In this document: positions 53,740 through 62,016 of the stretch, piece after piece
Numbering within the stretch: position 1 is the stretch's first letter
How the letters are laid out: every line of letters begins with the position of its first letter
Source of the DNA: Arcobacter lacus
GTDB lineage: Bacteria > Campylobacterota > Campylobacteria > Campylobacterales > Arcobacteraceae
Reading direction: 5' to 3'
NCBI RefSeq assembly: GCF_003063295.1
Contig: NZ_MUXF01000016.1
Span: 125,421-189,420 of the forward strand
Length of the DNA: 64,000 nucleotides
Made by a program: the position numbers and the translations under genes
Notes under the pieces: model-generated
The model's database searches: none
Told to the model about the DNA's origin: nothing
What the model saw: the letters and a program-made list of their open reading frames with translations, nothing else

Positions 53740-54964
53740 ATTAAAAGATGTATCAATTCTAATAACAAAAGGAACTACACCATCAACAATTGGGGAATCT
53801 TTTATTAATGAAGGTATTAATTATGTAAAATCAGAATCTATAACTGGTTCAAAATATCTTGATAAAAATTCATTTGCATTTATTAGTGAAGAAACAAATT
53901 CAAAATTAAAAAGATCTCAATTAAAAGAAAATGACCTATTATTTTCTATTGCTGGTGCATATCTTGGTAAAATAGCAATAGTAAGAAAGGTTGATTTAAA
54001 AGCTAATACAAACCAAGCAGTAGGAATAGTTCGTGCTGATACAACAAAAGTTAATGTTGATTATCTATATTACTATTTTTCTCAAAAACAAGTAAATGAA
54101 TATATCAATAAATTATCTTCTCAATCATCTCAACCAAATCTAAATTTAGATTTATTGGGTAATTTATCTTTTGACAATAAAACATTAGATATTCAAAAAA
54201 AAATAGCGAATATTTTATCTTCTCTTGACTCAAAAATAGAATTAAACAATAAAATCAATAAAGAACTAGAAGCCATGGGAAAAACTCTTTATGATTATTG
54301 GTTTGTACAATTTGATTTTCCAGATGAGAATGGAAAACCTTATAAATCATCAGGTGGAAAAATGGTTTATAATCAAGATTTGAAAAGAGAGATTCCTGAG
54401 AGATGGGAAGTTAAAAAGTTGCAAGAATTTTTAGAATTTGAAAAAGGTATAGAACCTGGGGCTTCTGAATATTTAAATTTAAAAATGAATGAAAATTGTG
54501 TAAAATTTTTCAGAGTTGGTGACATACAGAGTGAAAGTTCAGTATATATAGATTCTACAAATAAAAATTATAAAATAGTAAATGAGAGAGATGTTATTGT
54601 TACCTTTGATGGTTCTGTTGGAAAATTAGGTTTTGGTTTAAAAGGTGTAATCTCTGGAGGACTAAGAAAAATATATGATAAATCTGGAAAATTTGATAAT
54701 AGTCTGATATATTTTATATTTTGTGATATTGAAATAATAAAAACAATTCATAGATATGCAACAGGTTCAATATTACTTCATGCAAGTAGTTCTATTGAGC
54801 ATTTAAAAATAGTATTTAAAGAAGAATTTTGTTTAAAATTTCAAAAAATTGTAAAGCCAATTTTTGATCAAATGATACAAAATAGGAAACAAAATCAAGA
54901 ACTAGCAAAACTTAGAGATTGGCTTCTTCCAATGCTTATGAATGGGCAAGTTAGGGTTAAATAG
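53732..54964 (+). CDS. hsdS: Type I restriction-modification system, HsdS subunit
   Basis: A 410-residue specificity subunit with two target-recognition domains (about 1-150 and 215-370), each followed by a conserved helical spacer (ILSSLDSKIELNNKINKELE near 160; QNRKQNQELAKLRDWLLP near 385). A central IPERWEVKKLQEF opens the second TRD. The two-TRD form reads a bipartite target. It overlaps hsdM by 8 bp, and the next gene starts at the base after its stop. Confidence 0.94.
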   Translation: MSKLKDVSILITKGTTPSTIGESFINEGINYVKSESITGSKYLDKNSFAFISEETNSKLKRSQLKENDLLFSIAGAYLGKIAIVRKVDLKANTNQAVGIVRADTTKVNVDYLYYYFSQKQVNEYINKLSSQSSQPNLNLDLLGNLSFDNKTLDIQKKIANILSSLDSKIELNNKINKELEAMGKTLYDYWFVQFDFPDENGKPYKSSGGKMVYNQDLKREIPERWEVKKLQEFLEFEKGIEPGASEYLNLKMNENCVKFFRVGDIQSESSVYIDSTNKNYKIVNERDVIVTFDGSVGKLGFGLKGVISGGLRKIYDKSGKFDNSLIYFIFCDIEIIKTIHRYATGSILLHASSSIEHLKIVFKEEFCLKFQKIVKPIFDQMIQNRKQNQELAKLRDWLLPMLMNGQVRVK

Positions 54965-56374
54965 ATGAGAAAAAACATAAGATACCACGAAGCTTTTGGA
55001 ATAAATGCTACAGAACTTAAGAAATTAGGTGTGTATGATGGCTATATAGATAAAGATTCTAAATTTTATGTTTTTCCTAAATTATTTAAAAATATTCAAA
55101 TTGAAGAATTTAAAGATTCATATACTAAATACCAATCTTATTTTTCTAGTATAGTTAAAATTTTGAAATTTGCAAAAGAAGCTGATAAAAAAGATAAATT
55201 TTTTAAAGAAGCTTTAAAAAGATTTCAATTTCATGAATTAGCTCATGTTGGTTTAGGATATTCAAAATCTAATAAAAGAGGTTCAGGAGTAGGTAAAGTA
55301 TTTGCTGAACAATTAGCTTTATCAGCATTTGATATTGTAAAAGCTGGTATTGATGACCCTGAAATTTTTGAATTAGTCGGATTACTTGAAGAAGGTATAG
55401 GAGCTGATAGAATTTCAGATATATTTATTTCCATATTAACTGAAGATTTTTTAAACTATACACAAAATATAGCTTCTAAATTAGAATTAAATACTGCAAA
55501 TTATATCTTAAATGACACGATATTTAAGTTACCATTTTATAACAATATTTTTATAGTATTTGTTCCTCGTGAAGTTTTAATAAAATTGCCTGTAGCTTTT
55601 GATAGACATGATATAAGTGATGTTTGTATGCACAATGAAACATTAAGAGCTAATGTTAATCAAATTATAAGTGAAGCTTTTGAAAGTGGAAGTTTAAAAA
55701 AAGATTTATTAAAAAATTTATTATTAAAAAATCCAAAGATTGCAAATAAATTAATTCAAACATATCAAAATAAGATAAATAGTAGTTATGATTTTGATTA
55801 TGATCCATCAGGAGATTTTGTTTGGCAAACAATTGCTAAAGAATATAGTAGTGAATATCCTATTTCTATTGATAAAAATAAGAAACCAATAGAAATAGTA
55901 AATAATATTTGTGAACATTATAAAAATCTTGTTGAGAATAATGGATTATTTAAGATGTTTCATAATCCAGATGGAACATATAGACCTGAATCTTTTGCTC
56001 AGATGCTGTTTTTTGCAATTGCAGATTCTTATTGTACAGCCAATAATCTTGATATAAGTCCAGAAAGTGATGCAGGTAGAGGTCCTGTAGATTTTAAAGT
56101 AAGTAAAGGACTTACAAAAGTAAATGTAGAAATGAAATTATCAAAAAATCCTAAAATATTACATGGTTATGAAAATCAACTACCAATTTATGATAAAGCT
56201 GAGAAAACAAATAATAGTATTTTTTTTATTGTTTTATTAGATGAATCGCATATGAAAAGTGTAAAAAAAGTATTTGATTATAGATTGAAGAATGAAACTT
56301 TAGATAAAAAATTACCTCAAATTATTGTAGTTGATGCAACAATAAAAAAATCTGCAAGTAAAAGTTTGTTTTAA
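54965..56374 (+). CDS. Unknown protein with PD-(D/E)XK-like C-terminal site
   Basis: A 469-residue protein starting directly after hsdS. Residues 1-340 match no family I know; they include HELAHVGLGYSKS near residue 90. The C-terminal part (about 340-469) has GRGPVDFKVS (D376), VNVEMKLS (E389, K391) and ENQLPIY (Q405), the spacing of a PD-(D/E)XK nuclease site, then strands FFIVLLDE and IIVVDA. It is likely a DNA-acting effector or co-factor of the restriction system. The HELAH segment could also suggest a metal site (HExxH-like, here HELAH). Both readings need structural modelling. Confidence 0.6.
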   Translation: MRKNIRYHEAFGINATELKKLGVYDGYIDKDSKFYVFPKLFKNIQIEEFKDSYTKYQSYFSSIVKILKFAKEADKKDKFFKEALKRFQFHELAHVGLGYSKSNKRGSGVGKVFAEQLALSAFDIVKAGIDDPEIFELVGLLEEGIGADRISDIFISILTEDFLNYTQNIASKLELNTANYILNDTIFKLPFYNNIFIVFVPREVLIKLPVAFDRHDISDVCMHNETLRANVNQIISEAFESGSLKKDLLKNLLLKNPKIANKLIQTYQNKINSSYDFDYDPSGDFVWQTIAKEYSSEYPISIDKNKKPIEIVNNICEHYKNLVENNGLFKMFHNPDGTYRPESFAQMLFFAIADSYCTANNLDISPESDAGRGPVDFKVSKGLTKVNVEMKLSKNPKILHGYENQLPIYDKAEKTNNSIFFIVLLDESHMKSVKKVFDYRLKNETLDKKLPQIIVVDATIKKSASKSLF

Positions 56375-56385
56375 GGATTATAATA

Positions 56386-57027
56386 ATGGATAAAATAAAA
56401 AAATTAGAAGAATTTGAACATCTTTTAGTAAGCATGACAGAAAATATAATTAAAGAATTTGGAGATGAAACTCATCTTGAATCATATAAAAATGTTATAG
56501 AATTTAGAAAAAATATTACACTTGAAACAGATAGAGGATTAGTACTAATGTCTGTTGCTTACATTGATGAAAGATTATCTGTATTACTCGAAAAATATTT
56601 TGTTGATGATAAAAGTATTATACAAACATTATTTGATGCAACAGGTCCTCTGGGTACTTTTTCATCTAAATTAAAACTTGCTTATGGAATAGGCTTAATA
56701 CCTAAAAATGTATATACTGATTGTAATAAAATTAGAAGAATTAGAAATACATTTGCGCATATATCAAAACCAATTTCTTTTGAAGATGAACCTATTAAAT
56801 CACAAACTCATTCATTAATATTACATGGTATAGATGGTCATAATAGGACAAAGGTTAGATTTACTCGTTCAATTATGTCAATATTATTAGTGATAGAAAA
56901 TAGTATTAGAACTATTAAGAGATGTGAACCTAAAAAAGATTTTGATATTGAAATGAATAAAAGATCATTGAATAAAATTAAAGAATTTTATAAAGAAAAC
57001 GGTTTTGAAAATATTGATGAATTATAA
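56386..57027 (+). CDS. MltR-like protein with a HEPN-type RNxxxH motif
   Basis: A 213-residue, mainly helical protein. Residues 48-130 match the MltR-like pattern: ETDRGLVLMSVAYIDERLSV, a TGPLGTFSSKLKLAYGIGL segment and KIRRIRNTFAH. R120, N121 and H125 form an RN-x3-H motif as in HEPN RNases. MltR itself represses the mannitol operon, but the family is broad, and no mannitol genes are here. It starts 11 bp after the nuclease-like gene in the defence operon, so a role as an RNase effector or regulator of the system is plausible. Confidence 0.65.
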   Translation: MDKIKKLEEFEHLLVSMTENIIKEFGDETHLESYKNVIEFRKNITLETDRGLVLMSVAYIDERLSVLLEKYFVDDKSIIQTLFDATGPLGTFSSKLKLAYGIGLIPKNVYTDCNKIRRIRNTFAHISKPISFEDEPIKSQTHSLILHGIDGHNRTKVRFTRSIMSILLVIENSIRTIKRCEPKKDFDIEMNKRSLNKIKEFYKENGFENIDEL

Positions 57028-57172
57028 ATCTGAATAATGAAAATACACGAAAAATATCTTGAAGCACTTAAAACTTTTAGTGATTATGTAACTGTATTTT
57101 AGGATTGTAGTAAAATTTATATAGATTTTCTAATTATAAAACATATGCTCAAAATAGCATATGTTTTATAAT

Positions 57173-57628
57173 CTATTTACTAAACATTGAATCACATAGC
57201 CCATCTTTTAGTATTTTATCTCTACTACCTTTTGTTGGAGTAAATTCTCCAATTTTAGAATTATTGTAATAAATCTCGATAATTTGACCTTTTGAAATAT
57301 TAGATGAAAATTCATACCAATTATTTCCACCACCTCTTGTAAAAGTAGGTAAAGCTAAAGGATAATAGGCATTACCATCAATAATAAAAGCGATATTCTC
57401 TGAATTATATTCCGTATTATCAGTACCATTATAGAATGTTATTGAGTGATCAGTTTCGTCATCATAACCCTCATTACAGCTAATTAATAGTTCTTGGCCA
57501 GATTTATTTGATATTTTATACTCTAGCCAACCTTGACCATATCCTGTTGTCCAAATATTTGGTAAAGAATTTGCTAAAAGTGATTTACACAATAATAGCG
57601 ATAAAGCAATAAAAGACATTTTTTTCAT
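57173..57628 (-). CDS. Secreted hypothetical protein
   Basis: A 151-residue protein with a signal peptide (about residues 1-19, ending LLA-NS) and a beta-rich, Gly/Asn/Tyr-rich mature part with two Cys (near residues 50 and 145) that could form a disulfide. No family recognised. A GGGG-containing ribosome site precedes the ATG. It is divergent from the Trp-repeat protein, with 129 bp between the starts, and both are exported, so they may work together. Confidence 0.65.
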   Translation of the reverse strand: MKKMSFIALSLLLCKSLLANSLPNIWTTGYGQGWLEYKISNKSGQELLISCNEGYDDETDHSITFYNGTDNTEYNSENIAFIIDGNAYYPLALPTFTRGGGNNWYEFSSNISKGQIIEIYYNNSKIGEFTPTKGSRDKILKDGLCDSMFSK

Positions 57629-57757
57629 GATTTCCCCTAATTTATTTTAATATATTAAAATTATTATAGAAAACTTATGTTTTTTATACCCTTAAATTAT
57701 GTATTTAATCTTATTTTAAATACAATATATACAAATGATTATAGGGGAATATATAGA

Positions 57758-59476
57758 ATGAAAAAGTTTGGAATTTTAATTCTAATATTAATTTTAAATA
57801 CATCTTTGTTGGCTAGTAAGTTAACAGAAAAAGAAATTTCTGAGTGGGGTTTAATAGGTGTAGATAAAATGTTTATTGAAAACTGGAGATCGCAAGGAGT
57901 TAAAACACCTAATGATGCTAAAAAATGGTTAGATGCAGGAGAAACTAGGGTGAGTATTTCTCAATGGAAAAATATAAATATAACTAATCCAGATGATGCT
58001 ATTAAATGGAAAAAAACAAAACTTAACTTTAAAGATATTCAAAAAGCTTTAAAAGTGAAATTAACAGCAGAAATATTAGATATGTGGTATAAAGAAGGTA
58101 TTTTATTTGAAGAAACAATAGTTTACTATACTAGAAGAATTAACAACTTAGAAGATGCAAAAAAGTGGAAAACTTTTAACATTAAAAATGATCAAGATTT
58201 TGAAAATCTATTTAGAAATAATATAAACTCTTTGTCTGAAATGGAGAAATGGGCAAATTTAGGTTTATCACTTTCTGATATTAATAAATGGAAATATTAT
58301 AATGTAAATAATCCTAATGATGTAGAAAAATGGATAAATCTTGGTATTACACTTAAAAATATAAAAGAAATTAAAGATTGGCAACAAGTTGGATTAAATA
58401 ATTTTGAAGAAATAAAAAAATGGAAGAGTATAAATTTTTATCCTGAAAATGTAAAATACTATACAAATAAAGGTTATTCGTATGAAACTATTAGTCCTTG
58501 GATTGAATTAGGAATTAACCCAAAAGAGATAGAAAAATTTATTTCAATTGGAATAAAAACTCCTAACGAAGCTCAAATTTGGACAAATAATAAAATATAT
58601 TCTGCTGATACAATAAAATATTCTATAGAAGAATTAAATATAAATAATCCAGAAGAGCTTAAAAAATGGTTTGACTTAGGAATTTCTTCAAGTGAAATTA
58701 AAGAATGGAAAAATTTAGGAATAAATATTGCCCATGAAGCAAATGAGTGGAAAAAAGTTGAAGATATATCAAATATAAATCGTTGGTTAAAAGCAGGTGT
58801 CAATAATCCAGAAGAAGTTAAAATTTGGAAGAATGATAATGTTACATATCTTGAAATAAGTCTTGTAAAAGAAGGAAATTTAACTATAGAAAAGATAAGA
58901 AAATGGAGAGAGTATGATAATTATCCAATTTATATGATAGTTGCTTTAGAAAAAGGGGGTTTTAAAGAACCAGAGGAATACTTACCATATAAAAATATAA
59001 ATTATGAACATGCAATAAAACTTAAAGAATGGGGTATTATTAAACCTAATAAGCTTATAAAATCTATGTCTAAGACAAATAAAGTTTTAAAAAATGAATT
59101 TTATTTTAAAGATAAAGAAACATTTATTTCTTCATATGAAACTTTAAAAGGAGTATGTGAAGAAATAGTTGATATGCAATATTTTGTTGAAATCGATATG
59201 AGTCAAAATAAAAATAGATGTTTTGTATTTTTAGGAACAATGTTTCAAAGATTAGACGATAAAAATATTTTTGGTAAAGTAACTCAAAAAGGAATTGTTG
59301 AAGGTAATGGAAATAGAGCCTTTTATGTAGAAAAATTTAATGGAGAATGGTTAGAGAATAAAACTAAATTAGGGATTATAAAAGGTAATGGTTCATATTC
59401 ATACGAATCTAAATATGGTACTCGTGTTATACCGCAAGGGGAAGTTTTATTACTTAGAGAATTTAATATATTCTAA
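57758..59476 (+). CDS. Secreted Trp-repeat protein of unknown function
   Basis: A 572-residue protein: signal peptide (about 1-20), then to about residue 430 some twenty degenerate repeats of about 17-20 residues. These alternate a W-rich helix and a short turn, with patterns such as W-x5-GI-x2-P-x-EA-x2-W (for example WKNLGINIAHEANEWK). The last 140 residues are a separate, non-repeat domain with two Cys and a Gly/Asn-rich end. The repeats suggest an alpha-solenoid scaffold. The ATG at 57758 is used because it starts a good signal peptide; an in-frame ATG at 57677 does not. Function unknown. Confidence 0.75.
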   Translation: MKKFGILILILILNTSLLASKLTEKEISEWGLIGVDKMFIENWRSQGVKTPNDAKKWLDAGETRVSISQWKNINITNPDDAIKWKKTKLNFKDIQKALKVKLTAEILDMWYKEGILFEETIVYYTRRINNLEDAKKWKTFNIKNDQDFENLFRNNINSLSEMEKWANLGLSLSDINKWKYYNVNNPNDVEKWINLGITLKNIKEIKDWQQVGLNNFEEIKKWKSINFYPENVKYYTNKGYSYETISPWIELGINPKEIEKFISIGIKTPNEAQIWTNNKIYSADTIKYSIEELNINNPEELKKWFDLGISSSEIKEWKNLGINIAHEANEWKKVEDISNINRWLKAGVNNPEEVKIWKNDNVTYLEISLVKEGNLTIEKIRKWREYDNYPIYMIVALEKGGFKEPEEYLPYKNINYEHAIKLKEWGIIKPNKLIKSMSKTNKVLKNEFYFKDKETFISSYETLKGVCEEIVDMQYFVEIDMSQNKNRCFVFLGTMFQRLDDKNIFGKVTQKGIVEGNGNRAFYVEKFNGEWLENKTKLGIIKGNGSYSYESKYGTRVIPQGEVLLLREFNIF

Positions 59477-59586
59477 AGTTATAATAATTATCAAATTTGA
59501 ATATTAAAATTAAATAATAATAAACATATATTACAACTTTATGCAAGATAATTATTCTTGTAAATAAAAAGTTGTGAGGTGTTTAA

Positions 59587-60102
59587 ATGTTGCCAGTATT
59601 ACCTTTATTGGTTAGTGGAGCTTTAGGAGTTATTGTAGGTTTTTCTTTAAAAAAATATTCTGATGAAAATCCATCTGATATTTTTGAAAGAATTGAAAAA
59701 GATACTGAAAATTTGATAGATAGTATGGATTTTTCTAAATTAGATTCTTTAAAACAAAGTGTCTATAATGGAATCTTTATATCTTTTACTAAATATTTCA
59801 ATAGTTTACATCAAAATGAACTAGAAAAATTTGATATTAAAAATGTAGAGGATTTTTCTACAATAGGAATATCAACTCCAATATTAGTTTATGAAGATAA
59901 TCAAAACCAACTAAAAATAGATAAAGCAACTGATTTTTTATATAAGTTAAATTCTAGTTTAATATCTATTTTTGAAACTTTAAAACAAGATGTAGATATT
60001 GATTTTAAAAGCTTTAGTCAAGATAGACAATCTCTTATTAAAGAGGCTTATAATATTGCTAAGCAAATTGAAAATATTTGTCTAAGTGATATGGTAAATT
60101 AA
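59587..60102 (+). CDS. Hypothetical protein with N-terminal membrane anchor
   Basis: A 171-residue protein with a hydrophobic Gly-rich helix at residues 2-20 (LPLLVSGALGVIVGFSLKKY), likely a membrane anchor, and a helical cytoplasmic part. No family recognised. GTGAGGTG precedes the ATG. It ends 15 bp before a strong terminator. Confidence 0.65.
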   Translation: MLPVLPLLVSGALGVIVGFSLKKYSDENPSDIFERIEKDTENLIDSMDFSKLDSLKQSVYNGIFISFTKYFNSLHQNELEKFDIKNVEDFSTIGISTPILVYEDNQNQLKIDKATDFLYKLNSSLISIFETLKQDVDIDFKSFSQDRQSLIKEAYNIAKQIENICLSDMVN

Positions 60103-60117
60103 AATATAATTACATAA

Positions 60118-60160
60118 ATAATCTAAGTAAATTTGATTTACTTGGATTATTGTTTTTTTT
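60118..60160 (+). terminator. Strong Rho-independent terminator
   Basis: A 15-bp stem (60118-60132 with 60136-60150, one G-U pair) with a TTG loop is followed by TG and eight T. Confidence 0.93.
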
Positions 60161-60218
60161 GTTAAAATAAAATTGTGGAGTTTTTATAAATATTAATAAA
60201 AAAGGAAAAGATATAATT

Positions 60219-61250
60219 ATGAGATATAATCAAGATGAAGAACTAAAATATGTTTCATTCGATGTTATGTTTAAATTCTTTCAAGATTTTGGAAGTTATG
60301 AGGATATTGAAGATGAGACTCTTAATACTGTTTTTGAAATTGTAGAAACACCGAAAAGAAGTGATGTTGCTTATAAAACTTTTGAAGAGATGGATAATTA
60401 TAATTTGACTTCGTATATAATTTTTTTAATGGCTATTAGAAATAAAAAAGTTAAAGAAATTGTTTTAAAAGTAAAATATATTTTTGATTATATTGCTAAT
60501 GATAATGTTTTAGTAAATAACAAACATATGAAAGAAAATAATGTAGAGATAAATTACATAGAAGAAAAATTAGAATACGATTATTTTTCTTTTATGATTC
60601 TTGATATGGAGTTTGAAGAAAAAACAAGTGAAAAGCAAAGAGAATTAAAACAAAAATATATTTCAACTGGATTAAAACCATTTGATGAATTTAAAAAAGA
60701 TTTAGAATCTTTAACTAATGAAAATGAAACAAACAATTTATATTTTGAAAATTTATGTGCAATTATTAAAAATCTTTTTAATATATTAAGAAATAACTTT
60801 TTAATATACCCTTGTGGATATAAAAGTGATAGTAATTGTGATGATATTTATGAATTGATTGAAAAGAAAGAACTAGTCCCATATGGTTATTCAGATCTTA
60901 TATGTGGTTATTTGGAAGATTTTAAAAAATTATATAAAGATAAAATCTTATTAGCAGATTTATTTTTTATTTATGATTATCATAGTTATAAGATAAATCA
61001 AGATGATATAGCAGATAAAACATATATAACTAAAAATATTAAATGTGCCCTTACAAAGTACCATGGTATATCTAAAAAAGGTTGTTCTTCTATAATAACA
61101 TATGAAGATTTTTCTAAAAATTATAGTAACTATAAAAATGAAGAAGCTAATTTTGGATATTACATTACCGAAAGATCACTGAGAAGTAAAATATCTATGA
61201 TGCAAAAATTTATAGATGAATGTGGTTATAAGAGTTTGTTTTATATATAA
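60219..61250 (+). CDS. Hypothetical protein at the right end of the element
   Basis: A 343-residue acidic, helical, soluble protein with several Cys (near residues 175, 200, 209, 230, 278, 293, 336). No motif or family recognised. It is the last gene before attR and likely cargo. Upstream are the terminator of the previous gene and an AAAGGAAAAG ribosome site. Confidence 0.65.
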   Translation: MRYNQDEELKYVSFDVMFKFFQDFGSYEDIEDETLNTVFEIVETPKRSDVAYKTFEEMDNYNLTSYIIFLMAIRNKKVKEIVLKVKYIFDYIANDNVLVNNKHMKENNVEINYIEEKLEYDYFSFMILDMEFEEKTSEKQRELKQKYISTGLKPFDEFKKDLESLTNENETNNLYFENLCAIIKNLFNILRNNFLIYPCGYKSDSNCDDIYELIEKKELVPYGYSDLICGYLEDFKKLYKDKILLADLFFIYDYHSYKINQDDIADKTYITKNIKCALTKYHGISKKGCSSIITYEDFSKNYSNYKNEEANFGYYITERSLRSKISMMQKFIDECGYKSLFYI

Positions 61251-61349
61251 TATGGATATTGAATAATTAAACAATATTCTAGAATTAGGTATAATAAGAA
61301 GTTTTTTTTATACTTTAAAAGTACCAAAATTATATATAAATATAAAAAT

Positions 61350-61368
61350 GGGTAGCTATAGGGTAGCA
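61350..61368 (+). repeat. Right attachment repeat (attR candidate)
   Basis: Identical to 28776-28794 over 19 bp. It lies 72 bp before the pabA/trpG start, so the empty site would lie between the fbp operon and pabA. Confidence 0.8.
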
Positions 61369-61439
61369 AAAATTCAAATAAACTTTAAAGATATTTCTAG
61401 AATCCCTATAAAAATGGGATCAAATAAGGATATAGATAA

Positions 61440-62009
61440 ATGATTTTAATGATTGATAACTATGATAGTTTTACATATAATATAGTTCAATATTGTTTAG
61501 AATTGGGTGCTGATTTAAAAGTAGTTAGAAATGATGAATTAACTTTAGAAGAAATTGAAAAGTTGAATCCTTCTAAAATCATAATCTCTCCAGGTCCAGC
61601 AACTCCTAATGAAGCTGGTGTTTGTTTAGATGTTATAAAATATTTTGCTGATAAAAAACCAATATTTGGAATTTGTTTAGGACATCAAGCAATAGGACAA
61701 GTTTTTGGAGGAAAAGTTGTAAGAGCAAAAAATATGATGCATGGAAAAACTTCTTTAATAAAAGTAACAAGAAATACTAAGATATTTGAAGGTTTACCAA
61801 AAGAGTTTATTCAAACACGATATCACTCTTTAATTGTAGATAAAAATGATTTACCTGAAGATATAATAGTTACTTCGTATAGTACAGATGATGATGAGAT
61901 TATGTCTTTGGAAATAAGAAATAAACAAATCTATGGAGTACAGTTTCACCCCGAATCAATTATGAGTGAACATGGTTACAAAATAATTGGAAATTTTTTA
62001 AAATTGTAG
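61440..62009 (+). CDS. pabA: Anthranilate/aminodeoxychorismate synthase glutamine amidotransferase
   Basis: A 189-residue class I glutamine amidotransferase. The catalytic triad is visible: Cys in GICLGHQAIGQ (about residue 79) and His-Glu in QFHPESI (about 169-171). MIDNYDSFTYN at the start is typical of TrpG/PabA. It supplies ammonia to chorismate-using synthases for tryptophan and/or folate; in genomes with a single copy it can serve both, so trpG and pabA cannot be told apart here. AAGGA lies 10 bp upstream. A membrane glycosyltransferase-like gene follows by 7 bp. Confidence 0.93.
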   Translation: MILMIDNYDSFTYNIVQYCLELGADLKVVRNDELTLEEIEKLNPSKIIISPGPATPNEAGVCLDVIKYFADKKPIFGICLGHQAIGQVFGGKVVRAKNMMHGKTSLIKVTRNTKIFEGLPKEFIQTRYHSLIVDKNDLPEDIIVTSYSTDDDEIMSLEIRNKQIYGVQFHPESIMSEHGYKIIGNFLKL

Positions 62010-62016
62010 TTAATTT

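Larger units (their letters stand above)
28776..61368. mobile_element. Integrated 32.6-kb element (satellite-like or mobilisable island)
   Basis: A perfect 19-bp direct repeat bounds the region, and a tyrosine integrase gene starts 6 bp inside the left copy, the usual att-int layout. The content is accessory throughout: zeta-like kinase, IS256 element, resolvase, excisionase-like HTH, primase-helicase, Rad52-like and rolling-circle-like proteins, a type I restriction operon and unknown cargo. No virion or conjugation genes were recognised. Genes outside both ends (fbpA and pabA) are ordinary chromosomal genes. Exact ends are inferred from the repeat. Confidence 0.82.

Noticed and set aside
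56386..57027. Mannitol operon repressor (MltR) as a functional name
   Set aside because: The family resemblance is real, but no mannitol transport or dehydrogenase genes are nearby and the gene is part of a restriction operon.
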